DNA from: Alphaproteobacteria bacterium
GTDB taxonomy: Bacteria; Pseudomonadota; Alphaproteobacteria; UBA9219
Length of the DNA stretch: 36,308 nt
Assembly: GCA_028692635.1 (NCBI GenBank)
Contig: JAQUWX010000005.1
Location: 19,516 to 55,823 of the forward strand
Direction of reading: 5' to 3'
Positions 23,684-31,926 of the stretch are shown here, piece after piece (position 1 is the stretch's first letter; each line of letters begins with the position of its first letter). Under the pieces are notes generated by a model, which was given only the letters and a program-made list of their open reading frames with translations, was not told the DNA's origin and made no database searches. Both the position numbers and the translations under genes were made by a program.

Positions 23684-24100
23684 CTAGTCGACGACGCATG
23701 TGAGCATGTCGTCCACCTTTTCCTTGATTTCCGCATTCTTCTGTTTGTCGCTTGTTTTGCGGCATTTTTTGTAGGTTTTGCACACGACCTTGGCCAGAAC
23801 CGCTGGATCGACGTCATGCCCCGCGCAGCGCGCTTGGGCGTAGGTGAGGATTTCGCGCAAGAGCGCTTCGTCGACATCAGCCTCCATCGCTTTTATGTCC
23901 TGCGCGTCGATCTCATCGATCAAAGCGGACACGCGAACCTTATAAAATTTGGCCAGTTTTTCGAGCCAAGACAGGCTGATGTTGCGCGTTCCCTTCTCGA
24001 AACGCTGAATCGTCTGCGCCGTGACCTTGTGCGCCGCCGCGACTTCCTCTTGGGTAAAGCCCGCTTGTTCTCTTATGATTTTCAATCTGTTCATTCTCAT
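23684..24100 (-). CDS. CI-like phage repressor (XRE family)
   Basis: A DNA-binding repressor of 136-138 aa. The N-terminal HTH is clear: MNRLKIIREQAGFTQEEVAAAHKVTAQTIQRFEKGTRNISLSWLEKLAKFYKV. The rest is helical and charged (LLREILTYAQARCAGHDVDPAVLAKVV), likely for oligomerisation; there is no LexA-type self-cleavage domain. An ATG at 24112 lies inside an operator, so I prefer 24100 or 24094. It is divergent from the Cro-like gene across 130 bp with several ATCC-N5-GGAT sites; this is the usual lysogeny switch layout. Confidence 0.85.
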   Translation of the reverse strand: MRMNRLKIIREQAGFTQEEVAAAHKVTAQTIQRFEKGTRNISLSWLEKLAKFYKVRVSALIDEIDAQDIKAMEADVDEALLREILTYAQARCAGHDVDPAVLAKVVCKTYKKCRKTSDKQKNAEIKEKVDDMLTCVVD

Positions 24101-24105
24101 CACCC

Positions 24106-24217
24106 CATCCAATTTGGATGCACCATCCTATCCGAATTGGATGGTTAACGCAAATGGTTTCATAAAACCATCCTAATAGGCCTTTTTAATCTTGATTTAA
24201 CCTATCCAAATGGGATA
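24106..24217. promoter_or_regulatory. Divergent switch region with three to four repressor operators
   Basis: Sites of form WATCC-N5-GGATW: CATCC-AATTT-GGATG (24106-24120, perfect), TATCC-GAATT-GGATG (24129-24143), a half-degenerate CATCC-TAATA-GG (24169-24180), and TATCC-AAATG-GGATA (24203-24217, perfect). The leftward promoter reads TTGCGT, 17 bp, TAGGAT with the second site over its -10. A rightward TTGATT-like -35 precedes the last site. The arrangement resembles a lambda-type operator triplet. Confidence 0.75.
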
Positions 24218-24230
24218 TGTGATTATCATC

Positions 24231-24443
24231 ATGAAACTGGCCGATTACCTCATAGCGAAAAAACTCTCCTACGCGGCATTTGCGCGGATGCTTGGCATGG
24301 ACAGCACAAGCGCCGCCCTGAACGTCGCTCGATACGCCAAAGGCGAGCGCCGCCCGCGCCCCGTCATCGCCGACAAAATCGTCGCCGTCACCAAAGGGCG
24401 CGTGAAGCACAAAGACCTCTACAGCATCGGAGCAGTCGAATGA
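24231..24443 (+). CDS. Cro-like DNA-binding protein
   Basis: A 70-aa protein starting at ATG 24231 (MKLADYLIAKKLSYAAFARMLGMDSTSAALNVARYAKGERRP). The earlier ATG at 24210 lies within an operator and gives an unlikely hydrophobic extension. The helix-turn-helix occupies residues of about 12-40. It is the first gene of the rightward operon, opposite the CI-like repressor, and overlaps the RuvC-like gene by 4 bp. By position it is probably the early antagonist of the repressor. Confidence 0.8.
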   Translation: MKLADYLIAKKLSYAAFARMLGMDSTSAALNVARYAKGERRPRPVIADKIVAVTKGRVKHKDLYSIGAVE

Positions 24444-24928
24444 CCCTGATCGTCGGCATCGATCCCGGTCTGTCCGGCGCTTTGGCTTTTCTCTTCGGCG
24501 AAGAGATGGACGTATGCCCCATGCCGACGCTCACGATCACGAAGGCCAAGGGGCATCGTCGCGTTCTTGATCTGACGGCTCTCGCCAACATTCTCGATGA
24601 CAAAACAAAAAATGCCGCGCGAGTGAGCGTGTTTATCGAGCGCGTCTCTGCCATGCCAAAACAGGGCGTGGCCAGCATGTTTTCATTCGGCGAGTCCTAT
24701 GGTGCGATCAAAGGCATCGTCGCGGCTAACTTTCTGCCGATGACGCTCGTCACGCCAGTGACGTGGAAGGCGAAGCTCAAAGTCTCCCGCAATAAAGACG
24801 ACGCCCGCTACCGCGCCAGCCAACTCATGCCGCGCTTCGCGCATTTATGGGCACGCCGCAGCGACGACGGCATGGCCGAGGCGGCGCTCATTGCATTTTA
24901 CGGACAAAACTTTGGGGGCGTACAATGA
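24440..24928 (+). CDS. RuvC-like Holliday junction resolvase (phage type)
   Basis: A 162-aa RNase H-fold nuclease that would cut four-way DNA junctions. The acidic catalytic residues are visible: D8 in VGIDPGLSGA, E67 in VFIERVSAM, and the C-terminal pair D142/D143 in SDDGMAEAALIA. The central MFSFGESYGAIKGIV and VTPVTWKAKLK match RuvC family blocks. It is coupled by ATGA to the Cro-like gene and to the next gene. It belongs to the element's recombination module. Confidence 0.9.
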   Translation: MTLIVGIDPGLSGALAFLFGEEMDVCPMPTLTITKAKGHRRVLDLTALANILDDKTKNAARVSVFIERVSAMPKQGVASMFSFGESYGAIKGIVAANFLPMTLVTPVTWKAKLKVSRNKDDARYRASQLMPRFAHLWARRSDDGMAEAALIAFYGQNFGGVQ

Positions 24929-25398
24929 TCCTTCGCAATTTTCATCCCGCCGCGCTTGATGAAATGGACATTCCGTCTATTGCCGCCTTGGCTACGCCGG
25001 AACTGGCCGACCTGATCGATTTGCTCGACAAGGATGCGACACTCCTCAAATTGCGCAAAGACAAACTCGCCTGTGCGCTGAACCGCAAATACGGAGATAA
25101 CGCTCACAAGGCACGTCTTGATGCGGGCAAAGACACAGGTGTCGTGCATCTGGAAGATTGCGGCTTCGATGTCGCCGCAGATGTCAGCAAGACCGTCAAA
25201 TGGGATCAGACCAAGTTGATCGCAGCTTTGGATTCCCTGCCGACCGAAACGGCCAAGCATTATGCCAAGGCCGAATTCAAAGTGGACGAGCGTAAATACG
25301 CTGCGGCCCCTCCCGACATCCAAAGGATTCTTTCTCCCGCACGCGCCATTGTGCCGGGACGGGAAACCTACACCCTCAAACAAAAGGACAAGGCGTGA
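24925..25398 (+). CDS. Phage protein of unknown function before the Sak4-like gene
   Basis: ATG 24925 overlaps the RuvC-like stop (ATGA), which fixes the start; the product is 157 aa. Blocks include DLIDLLDKDATLLKLRKDKLACALNRKYG, DAGKDTGVVHLEDCGFDVAADVSKTVKWDQTKL and ALDSLPTETAKHYAKAEFKVDERKYAAAPPDIQ. It is soluble and alpha/beta. I have no family name; similar proteins sit beside Sak4-type genes in other phages, so a role in DNA recombination is an inference from context. Confidence 0.75.
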   Translation: MILRNFHPAALDEMDIPSIAALATPELADLIDLLDKDATLLKLRKDKLACALNRKYGDNAHKARLDAGKDTGVVHLEDCGFDVAADVSKTVKWDQTKLIAALDSLPTETAKHYAKAEFKVDERKYAAAPPDIQRILSPARAIVPGRETYTLKQKDKA

Positions 25399-25399
25399 T

Positions 25400-26287
25400 A
25401 TGACATTTCAGATCATCACCGCCGATCAAAGGCTGTCCGAAAAGCGCGGCATCAAAGGCTGCATTTTCGGACGGTGGAAGATCGGCAAGACCAGTTTGCT
25501 CTGGACGCTCGACGCGGCCAGCACGCTGTTTATCGACTTGGAAGCTGGCGATCTTGCCGTCGAAGGATGGGCTGGAGACACGATCCGTCCTCGCACATGG
25601 CAGGAATGCCGCGATTTCGCAGCCTATATCGGCGGCCCCAATCCGGCGCTGCGTGACAACCAGCCCTATAGTCAGGCGCATTACGATCATGTTTGCAGCC
25701 AGTTCGGCGACGCGGCTGCGCTCGACAAGTATGACACGATCTTCGTCGACAGCATCACGGTCGCCGCGCGTTTGTGTTTCCAATGGTGCACAGGTCAGCC
25801 AGAAGCCATCAGCGAGAAAACAGGCAAGCCCGACACGCGCGGCGCTTACGGCCTTCTTGGCCGCGAGATGATCGGCTGGCTCACGCACCTTCAGCACACG
25901 CGCGGCAAGAGTGTCTGGTTCGTTGGGATCCTCGACGAAAAAACGGATGACTTCAATCGGCGAATCTTCTCGCCGCAAATCGACGGCAGCAAGACGGGTC
26001 TTGAGCTGCCCGGCATCGTCGATCAAGTCGTGACGATGACAGAGATCAAGGCGAACGATGGGACGCTTCACCGCGCTTTCGTTTGTCAAACCCTCAATCC
26101 GTGGGGCTACCCAGCGGGCGACCGCAGCGGACGGCTCGACATGATCGAGGATCCGCATCTTGGACGCCTGATGGAAAAGATCAGGCAACCCCTCACAAAG
26201 ACGGCATCGGAGCGGCTGGAGTTTTGCAGGCCACAGCCGACCGATGCCGAAACCCCCGCATCATGCGTTCAACAAACACAGGAGTAA
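25400..26287 (+). CDS. Sak4-like RecA-fold ATPase (phage recombination protein)
   Basis: A 295-aa ATP-binding protein. ATG 25400 lies right after the preceding stop; earlier in-frame starts lie within the previous gene and are rejected. Walker A is GRWKIGKT (residues 24-31); Walker B is in YDTIFVDSIT. RGAYGLLGREMIGWLTHLQ and GKSVWFVGILDEK continue the RecA-like core. Sak4-type proteins promote single-strand annealing with a partner SSB. Here the next gene encodes a protein of the right type, which strengthens the call. Confidence 0.85.
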   Translation: MTFQIITADQRLSEKRGIKGCIFGRWKIGKTSLLWTLDAASTLFIDLEAGDLAVEGWAGDTIRPRTWQECRDFAAYIGGPNPALRDNQPYSQAHYDHVCSQFGDAAALDKYDTIFVDSITVAARLCFQWCTGQPEAISEKTGKPDTRGAYGLLGREMIGWLTHLQHTRGKSVWFVGILDEKTDDFNRRIFSPQIDGSKTGLELPGIVDQVVTMTEIKANDGTLHRAFVCQTLNPWGYPAGDRSGRLDMIEDPHLGRLMEKIRQPLTKTASERLEFCRPQPTDAETPASCVQQTQE

Positions 26288-26293
26288 AAACAC

Positions 26294-26938
26294 ATGTACC
26301 AGAACCAAGGGATGGATTTCAACGATGCCGGTCAACAACAGGTCGGCGAGCTTATTCCGGTGGGCACAATCGCCAAGGTCGTCATTACCATTCGTCCCGG
26401 CAGCGCGGGCCAAGGCGGCTGGCTAACCCGCAGCAACACGAGCGACGTGGAATATCTCAATTGCGAGTTCACGGTTTTGGAAGGCTCGTTCGCCAAGCGC
26501 AAGTTCTGGCAAAACATGACTGTTTCCGGCGGCAAGGTCGACGAGCGCGGTCAATCCAAGGCGTGGGGCATCACGAAAGCGGCTCTGCGCGCCATGCTGG
26601 ACAGCGCCTTTGGCCTTGATCCCGACGACGACAGTCCCGCATCGAAGCAGAAGCGTATCACGCAAGATTGGGGCGCGTTCAACGGTCTGCAATTCGTCGC
26701 CAAGATCGGCGTCGAGAAAGGCAAAGACGGCTATGCCGACAAGAACCGTCTTCAGTTCGTTCTGACGCGCAAAAATCAGGAATACGCTGGGGTCATGTTC
26801 GGTGCGCAGACGGGATATGCGCCGCAGCAAGCCCCTATGCAGCAGCAGGCGCCTGCGCAGACCCAGCCTCAGCCTCAGCAACAGCCCCCGCAACAACAAG
26901 GAACGCCAAATAGCAACGTCCCGACCTGGGCGCGCTGA
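26294..26938 (+). CDS. Probable phage single-stranded DNA-binding protein with a Q/P-rich tail
   Basis: A 214-aa protein. The first 165 residues are beta-rich and fit an OB-like or DUF669-like domain: VGTIAKVVITIRPG, VEYLNCEFTVLEGSFAKRKFWQNMTVSG, ITKAALRAMLDSAFGLDP, and GLQFVAKIGVEKGKDGYADKNRLQFVL. The last 50 residues are a low-complexity Gln/Pro tail, QQQAPAQTQPQPQQQPPQQQ in part, ending NVPTWAR. This differs from the acidic DDIPF tip of host SSB. It lies between the Sak4-like ATPase (6 bp gap) and an SF2 helicase. DNA binding is inferred. Confidence 0.7.
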   Translation: MYQNQGMDFNDAGQQQVGELIPVGTIAKVVITIRPGSAGQGGWLTRSNTSDVEYLNCEFTVLEGSFAKRKFWQNMTVSGGKVDERGQSKAWGITKAALRAMLDSAFGLDPDDDSPASKQKRITQDWGAFNGLQFVAKIGVEKGKDGYADKNRLQFVLTRKNQEYAGVMFGAQTGYAPQQAPMQQQAPAQTQPQPQQQPPQQQGTPNSNVPTWAR

Positions 26939-26974
26939 TCTCCGTTTCCATTTTTGTTTGTTTAAGGGTGTCCG

Positions 26975-28666
26975 ATGCTGCTCCGGCCACGACAGAAGAT
27001 TTTTGTCGAAAATTGCGTTGCTGCGCTGAAACAGCGACGCAATACGCTCGGCGTTGCCCCGACAGGTGCTGGCAAAACCATCATGCTGTCGGCTGCGACG
27101 GGCGACATCCTGCGCGAAACAGGCGGCAAGGCCGCGATCCTTGCCCACCGCGACGAACTGACGGCGCAAAACGTCACGAAGTTCGCGCGGGTCAATCCGA
27201 GCCTCAGCACGTCCATCTATGACGCAAACAGCAAGTCGTGGCATGGGCGCGCGACGTTTGCGATGGTTCCGACCTTGGCGCGACAGGACAATCTATCGCG
27301 TATGCCGCATCTTGATCTGCTCGTCATCGACGAAGCCCATCATGCGGCTGCAGCGAGCTATTTGCGCATCATCGAAGAAGCGAAGGCCAAGAATCCGAAC
27401 CTGATGCTCTTCGGCCTGACGGCAACGCCCAATCGCGGCGATCAGAAAGCTCTGCGCCCGATCTTCGACAATGTAGGCGATCAAATCCGGCTGGCCGAAC
27501 TCATCAAATCAGGTCATCTCGTCCCGCCGCGCACCTATGTCGTCGATGTGGGCGTTCAGGAAGATCTCAAGAAAGTGCGAAAGACGGCGCTCGATTTCGA
27601 TATGAACGAGGTCGAGGAGATTATGAACCGGCCTGTCGTCACCAGCGCGGTTGTTCAACATTGGCGAGAAAAGGCGGAAGACAGAAAGACTGTGGTCTTC
27701 TGCTCCACCGTCGCGCACGCAGAAAACGTCAGACAGACGTTTCAGAATAACGGCATCGAGGCCGTTATCGTTCATGGCGAAATGGCAAATGCCGACCGCC
27801 GCCTTGCCTTGGCGCGGTTCCAGCAAGGCAGCGCGCGAGTTGTCGTCAATGTAGCTGTCCTGACGGAAGGCTGGGATTATCCGCCGACATCCTGCGTTCT
27901 TTTGCTCCGTCCGAGTTCCTATCGCTCGACCATGATCCAGATGATCGGACGTGGCCTACGCACCATCGACCCCAAGGAACATCCGGGCGTCATCAAAACC
28001 GACTGCATCGTGCTTGATTTCGGCACGTCGACGCTGATGCACGGCAGCTTGGAGCAGGACGTCAATCTGGATGGCAAGACCTTCCAAGGCGATGCGCCGA
28101 CAAAAGAATGCCCCGAATGCGGTGCAACGGTTCCGCTCTCTGCGCAGGAATGCGCCCTGTGCGGTTTTGAGTTCTTCTCCAGCGCCGCGACGGGCGAAGC
28201 TGGCACAGGCGAAGAACCGCTGCCGCTTGAAAACTTCTCCCTGACGGAAATCGATCTTCTGAAGCTTAGCAGCTTCCGTTGGATTGACCTGTTCGATGAT
28301 GACGCGGCGCTGATGGCTTCCGGTTTCTCGGCATGGGCGGCAATCTTCTGGCTTGGCGGCTATTGGCACGCCGTTGGCGGGTTCGAGCGCGACGTTCAAA
28401 TTCTCGGCACAGGCGAACGCGTCGTCATGATGGCCGTGGCCGACGACTTTCTGAATGAGCACGAGACAAGCGAAAGCGCCCACAAGACCCGCCGTTGGAT
28501 GAACGAACCCGCAAGCGAAAAGCAACTCGCCTTGCTCGGCGAAACCGTGCGGATGGACTTCAGCATGACGAAGTACCGCGCGTCTTGCTTGCTCAATTTC
28601 CGCTTCAACAAAGGCCGCATTCGCCAACTGGTCGAGCGCGCCATCGGACAAAGGGAGGCTGCGTGA
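26975..28666 (+). CDS. SF2 DEAD/DEAH-box helicase with C-terminal zinc finger
   Basis: A 563-aa helicase. Motif I is APTGAGKT (28-35), motif II VIDEAHH, and motif III GLTATPNRGD. The helicase C domain shows VFCSTVAHAENV, VLTEGWDYP and MIGRGLRTI (motif VI with the arginine finger). A treble-clef or ribbon zinc site follows, CPECG and CALCG, then about 150 residues of unclear function. It fits the UvrB/RecG-like helicases used by phages at replication origins or in recombination. A GTGA overlap joins it to the next gene. Confidence 0.9.
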   Translation: MLLRPRQKIFVENCVAALKQRRNTLGVAPTGAGKTIMLSAATGDILRETGGKAAILAHRDELTAQNVTKFARVNPSLSTSIYDANSKSWHGRATFAMVPTLARQDNLSRMPHLDLLVIDEAHHAAAASYLRIIEEAKAKNPNLMLFGLTATPNRGDQKALRPIFDNVGDQIRLAELIKSGHLVPPRTYVVDVGVQEDLKKVRKTALDFDMNEVEEIMNRPVVTSAVVQHWREKAEDRKTVVFCSTVAHAENVRQTFQNNGIEAVIVHGEMANADRRLALARFQQGSARVVVNVAVLTEGWDYPPTSCVLLLRPSSYRSTMIQMIGRGLRTIDPKEHPGVIKTDCIVLDFGTSTLMHGSLEQDVNLDGKTFQGDAPTKECPECGATVPLSAQECALCGFEFFSSAATGEAGTGEEPLPLENFSLTEIDLLKLSSFRWIDLFDDDAALMASGFSAWAAIFWLGGYWHAVGGFERDVQILGTGERVVMMAVADDFLNEHETSESAHKTRRWMNEPASEKQLALLGETVRMDFSMTKYRASCLLNFRFNKGRIRQLVERAIGQREAA

Positions 28667-29004
28667 AATGGTGCGCCATTTGTTACCGCGAGCAACGAGG
28701 CTTTGGCTTCATGCCAGCCTTGATCAAACAACCCAACAAACCCGCGCAGCGGTTTTGCAGCATGCGCTGCCTCGATCTTTACGCACGTCTGTTTAAGGAA
28801 GGAAACGGCATGATTGACATGACGGATTTTGAACGCGCTTCCCTCAACGCCTGCCTCAAGCCGCTTGGCGAATGCGTGGCCGAGATTGGCATGAACAAGC
28901 CGCTTTCCGCTTACAGCAAGGAACAGGTTCTCACGCTGATAGAAGTGATCGTCACGGCCTATCAGGACGCCATGCGCAAAGGCAGTCCGGAGGTGCCGTT
29001 TTGA
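28663..29004 (+). CDS. Small zinc-finger protein (resembles DUF6511)
   Basis: The start is GTG 28663, overlapping the helicase stop (GTGA), preceded by GGGAGG; the product is 113 aa. The N-terminus has C-x2-C (MKWCAICYREQRGFGF), and CSMRC comes later: a four-Cys zinc site. The C-terminal half is helical (MTDFERASLNACLKPLGECVAEIGMNKPLSAYSKEQVLTLIEVIV). The N-terminal pattern recalls DUF6511, but I cannot confirm it. Its stop overlaps the next gene's ATG by one base. A role in replication is assumed from position only. Confidence 0.75.
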   Translation: MKWCAICYREQRGFGFMPALIKQPNKPAQRFCSMRCLDLYARLFKEGNGMIDMTDFERASLNACLKPLGECVAEIGMNKPLSAYSKEQVLTLIEVIVTAYQDAMRKGSPEVPF

Positions 29005-29771
29005 TGATTGACTTCAATCACGGCTCGGATCGCGACGCGCAGGATACGCGTGCGTTGCCTGCTGCCGTGCGCATTAACGAACTGGTCGATGCGGCCCTGA
29101 TCGCGGAACGCGCGACGCAACCGCGCCGCGAATATCTGGGCGCGTCCATGCTGGGAGACCCATGTTCGCGCCGCATCCAGTACGAGTATGTCGGCGCGCC
29201 GAAGGATCCCGATAAGGATTTCAACGGCCAAACTCTGCGCATCTTTGCGGCGGGGCATCAATTTGAAGCCTTGTCGATCAAGTGGCTGCGCGCAGCCGGT
29301 TTCGATCTGAAGACGGAAAGAACGGACGGTGGGCAATTCGGCTTTTCGGTCGCCAAGGGGCGCATCAAAGGCCATATCGACGGCGCGATCGTCGGCGGGC
29401 CGTCATGGTTTTTCTATCCTTCCCTTTGGGAACACAAGGCGCTTAAGGACAAAAGCTGGCAAGATTTGGCGAAGCGCGGGCTTGCTATCTCCAAACCGCT
29501 TTATGCCGCGCAAGTCGCTCTTTATCAGGGCTACATGCCCGATCTGGCGCAAAATCCTGCGCTGTTTACCGCGCTGAACAAGGACACGCAGGAGCTTTAT
29601 CACGAGCTTGTGCCTTTCGATGCCTCGCTGGCGCAAAGCACAAGCGACAAGGCCGTCAACATCTTGCAGGCCACCGACGCTGGTCAACAATTGCCGCGCA
29701 TGGCGGCCAACCCCGATTTCTATCTGTGCCTCTGCTGCCCCTACGCCCAGAGGTGCTGGCATGGCGCATGA
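29004..29771 (+). CDS. PD-(D/E)XK nuclease with a four-Cys cluster (Cas4/RecB-like)
   Basis: A 255-aa nuclease. Core residues are visible: D126 in GHIDGAIVG, E143 and K145 in WEHKALKDK, and Q170/Y174 of the RecB-type QxxxY motif in AAQVALYQGY. C54 in GDPCSRR, together with C242, C244/C245 and C251 in LCLCCPYAQRCW, would bind an iron-sulphur cluster as in Cas4 and AddB. The activity would be 5'-3' ssDNA exonuclease or resection, fitting the neighbouring Sak4/SSB-like recombination genes. No cas1, cas2 or CRISPR repeat is present. Confidence 0.88.
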   Translation: MIDFNHGSDRDAQDTRALPAAVRINELVDAALIAERATQPRREYLGASMLGDPCSRRIQYEYVGAPKDPDKDFNGQTLRIFAAGHQFEALSIKWLRAAGFDLKTERTDGGQFGFSVAKGRIKGHIDGAIVGGPSWFFYPSLWEHKALKDKSWQDLAKRGLAISKPLYAAQVALYQGYMPDLAQNPALFTALNKDTQELYHELVPFDASLAQSTSDKAVNILQATDAGQQLPRMAANPDFYLCLCCPYAQRCWHGA

Positions 29772-31926
29772 GCAGTTGGATTTCAACGATGCGCGCCGCC
29801 AAGGCAACGAGCCGCGCGGCAAGATCGACATCGTTCTGCTCAAAGAACGCATGGGTGATTGCTATCGGCAGATCCTCGACCATCTTCTGCCGAACGGCGT
29901 TTATGTCGGCGAAGAGTTCCATTGCGGCGATATTTACGGTGCGCCCGGCGAGAGTCTGAAACTCAGCGTGCGCAAGAACAAGATGGGCGTTGGCGAGGAC
30001 TTCGCCACAGGTCAAAAGTTCGGCGATCTGATCGACGTTTGGAAGATCGTTCGGCATGAGGATTACACGACCGCGATCCGCAGCATCGCCGAATTCCTAA
30101 ACATGGCCGAACGCCTGCCTGCGCCCACCGTGAAATCTCAGAAAAGCAAAGCGCCAGAAATCGGCGCGCCTGCCGCCCAGTACAATTACACCGACGCGCA
30201 AGGCACGATCATCCTCGTCGTCTATCGCCATGAGTTTGATGACAACGGCAAGCGCAAGAAGACCTTCCGGATTTGGAACGCCGTCACGCGCAAGTCAGAA
30301 GCCCCGATATCGGGCCGTCCTCTTTATAACCAAACAGGCATCTGCAAAGCCGATCTCGTCGTGCTGGCCGAGGGCGAAAAAGCGGCGGACGCACTAATCG
30401 CGGCGGGCGTTACGGCCACGAGCGCCGTGTGCGGATCCAACGCCCCGACCGACAAGACGGACTGGTTACCCTTGGCCAGAAAGCGCGTCCTGATCTGGCC
30501 GGACAATGATCTGCCGGGTCTGTCTTACGCGCAAAAGGCTGCGCAAGCGGCATTGGCCGCCGGAGCCTTGAGTGTCGGCATCCTGCCCATTCCGCAAGGC
30601 AAGCCCGGCGGTTGGGACGCTGCGGATGCCGTCGCCGAGGGCATGGATGTTCGGGCTTACGTTGATGCCGCGATGCCGGAACCTGTCGTGCCGCCTGCCG
30701 CCGTGACGATCCCCGCTTATCCTGTCGGGGCCATCTTGGATGACGACAGCCCTATGCCGGACGACCTGATAGCCCCACGCATCTTGACGCCCGGCGGCCT
30801 TGCGGTTTTCGGCGGCGCGCCCAAGGTCGGCAAGTCCGATTTTCTTTTTTCCCTTCTGGTGCATGCGGCGGCTGGAAGACCATTTCTCGGCATGACACCG
30901 CCGCGTCCTCTTAATGTCTTTTGCCTTCAAACCGAGATCGGCTACCACTATTTGCGCGAACGCCTTAAGCAGATGAAGATCGATCCTGAGATTCTTCCTC
31001 TCGTTCGCAAGAACCTCGTCATCACCCCGCAAGTGCGCCTGATCCTTGATGACAAAGGCGTCGAGATGGTGCGCGAGACGATCCTGCGCCATTTCGATCC
31101 GAAACTGCTGGACATTATTGCCATCGATCCCCTGCGCAACGTGTTCGACGCGGGCGAAGGTACGGGCGAAAACGACAACACGTCCATGTTGAATTTCCTT
31201 CAGGAACGCGTGGAAAAACTGCGTTTTCTCGTCAATCCGGACGCTGGCGTCATTCTCGCCCACCACACACGCAAGATCACCAAGCGCATGCTGGAGGAAG
31301 ACCCGTTCCAAGCTCTCAGCGGCGCAGGTAGTTTGCGCAGTTTCTATACGACCGGCGTGATCATGTTTCGCCCCGACGAGAACCAGACCCTGCGCGAGCT
31401 GATGTTCGAGCTGCGCAACGGACAGGCCATCCCGACGAAAGGCATCGACAAGATCGATGGTGTCTGGCGCGAGGTCGAACGGCATTCCAAGCGCCTCGTC
31501 AATAAGGAGCATGGCGAGCGCCTCGATAACGAACGTCGTCGCCGTCACGATGTAATCTTGCAGCTCATCTATGACGAAGGGCTGCGCGGCCATCTCTATA
31601 GCCCCACCCAGTTCTGCCAAGCCTTCGAAAACAAGGCGGGCCTCGGCGGCTTTCACTCCATTCGCGAACGCATCGACGTTTTAACGACCAAGGGCTTCAT
31701 CAAGTTCAACAAGGAAGATCGCTCGATCAAAACCAAATACGGCATGATGTGCGTCGAAGGCATGGAAGTGCCGCGCGCTGAGCCGGACGTCGATCCGCAA
31801 ACGGGCGAGATAATGGACGTGATGCTTTCGTATTTGCCCACCCACTTCAAGCAACCGACAGATGGCGCGATCCTGCCCGTCGAAAATCCGGAAGTCTGGA
31901 TTTATCACGAGGGAGTCGAGCCATGA
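29761..31926 (+). CDS. Primase-helicase type replication protein (TOPRIM-like plus RepA/DnaB-like ATPase)
   Basis: ATG 29761 overlaps the previous gene by 11 bp; the product is 721 aa. The first 130 residues resemble a primase-associated zinc-less N-domain. Then a TOPRIM-like region: VVLAEGEKAADALIAAGV with the acidic Glu and VLIWPDNDLPG with D-x-D. The middle part has a RecA-type ATPase, Walker A GGAPKVGKSDFL, Walker B IIAIDPLRNVFD, and GVILAHHTRK, as in RepA/RSF1010-like hexameric helicases. The last 150 residues contain a winged-helix-like segment. This protein is probably the replication initiator/helicase of the element; the repeat patch follows directly. Confidence 0.88.
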   Translation: MAHEQLDFNDARRQGNEPRGKIDIVLLKERMGDCYRQILDHLLPNGVYVGEEFHCGDIYGAPGESLKLSVRKNKMGVGEDFATGQKFGDLIDVWKIVRHEDYTTAIRSIAEFLNMAERLPAPTVKSQKSKAPEIGAPAAQYNYTDAQGTIILVVYRHEFDDNGKRKKTFRIWNAVTRKSEAPISGRPLYNQTGICKADLVVLAEGEKAADALIAAGVTATSAVCGSNAPTDKTDWLPLARKRVLIWPDNDLPGLSYAQKAAQAALAAGALSVGILPIPQGKPGGWDAADAVAEGMDVRAYVDAAMPEPVVPPAAVTIPAYPVGAILDDDSPMPDDLIAPRILTPGGLAVFGGAPKVGKSDFLFSLLVHAAAGRPFLGMTPPRPLNVFCLQTEIGYHYLRERLKQMKIDPEILPLVRKNLVITPQVRLILDDKGVEMVRETILRHFDPKLLDIIAIDPLRNVFDAGEGTGENDNTSMLNFLQERVEKLRFLVNPDAGVILAHHTRKITKRMLEEDPFQALSGAGSLRSFYTTGVIMFRPDENQTLRELMFELRNGQAIPTKGIDKIDGVWREVERHSKRLVNKEHGERLDNERRRRHDVILQLIYDEGLRGHLYSPTQFCQAFENKAGLGGFHSIRERIDVLTTKGFIKFNKEDRSIKTKYGMMCVEGMEVPRAEPDVDPQTGEIMDVMLSYLPTHFKQPTDGAILPVENPEVWIYHEGVEP

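Noticed and set aside
25376-26188. 270-aa open frame on the minus strand
   Set aside because: Antisense to the Sak4-like ATPase with intact Walker motifs; no ribosome site or domain.
26423-27244. 273-aa open frame on the minus strand
   Set aside because: It spans the SSB-like gene and the helicase start, and its product is Arg/Leu-rich without motifs; it is a shadow.
29004-29771. Cas4-like nuclease as part of a CRISPR-Cas locus
   Set aside because: No cas1, cas2 or repeat-spacer array is visible anywhere in the window; the context is phage recombination.
30466-31656. 396-aa open frame on the minus strand
   Set aside because: It lies antisense to the primase-helicase, which has clear ATPase motifs. 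Long antisense frames are expected in this GC-rich coding stretch.
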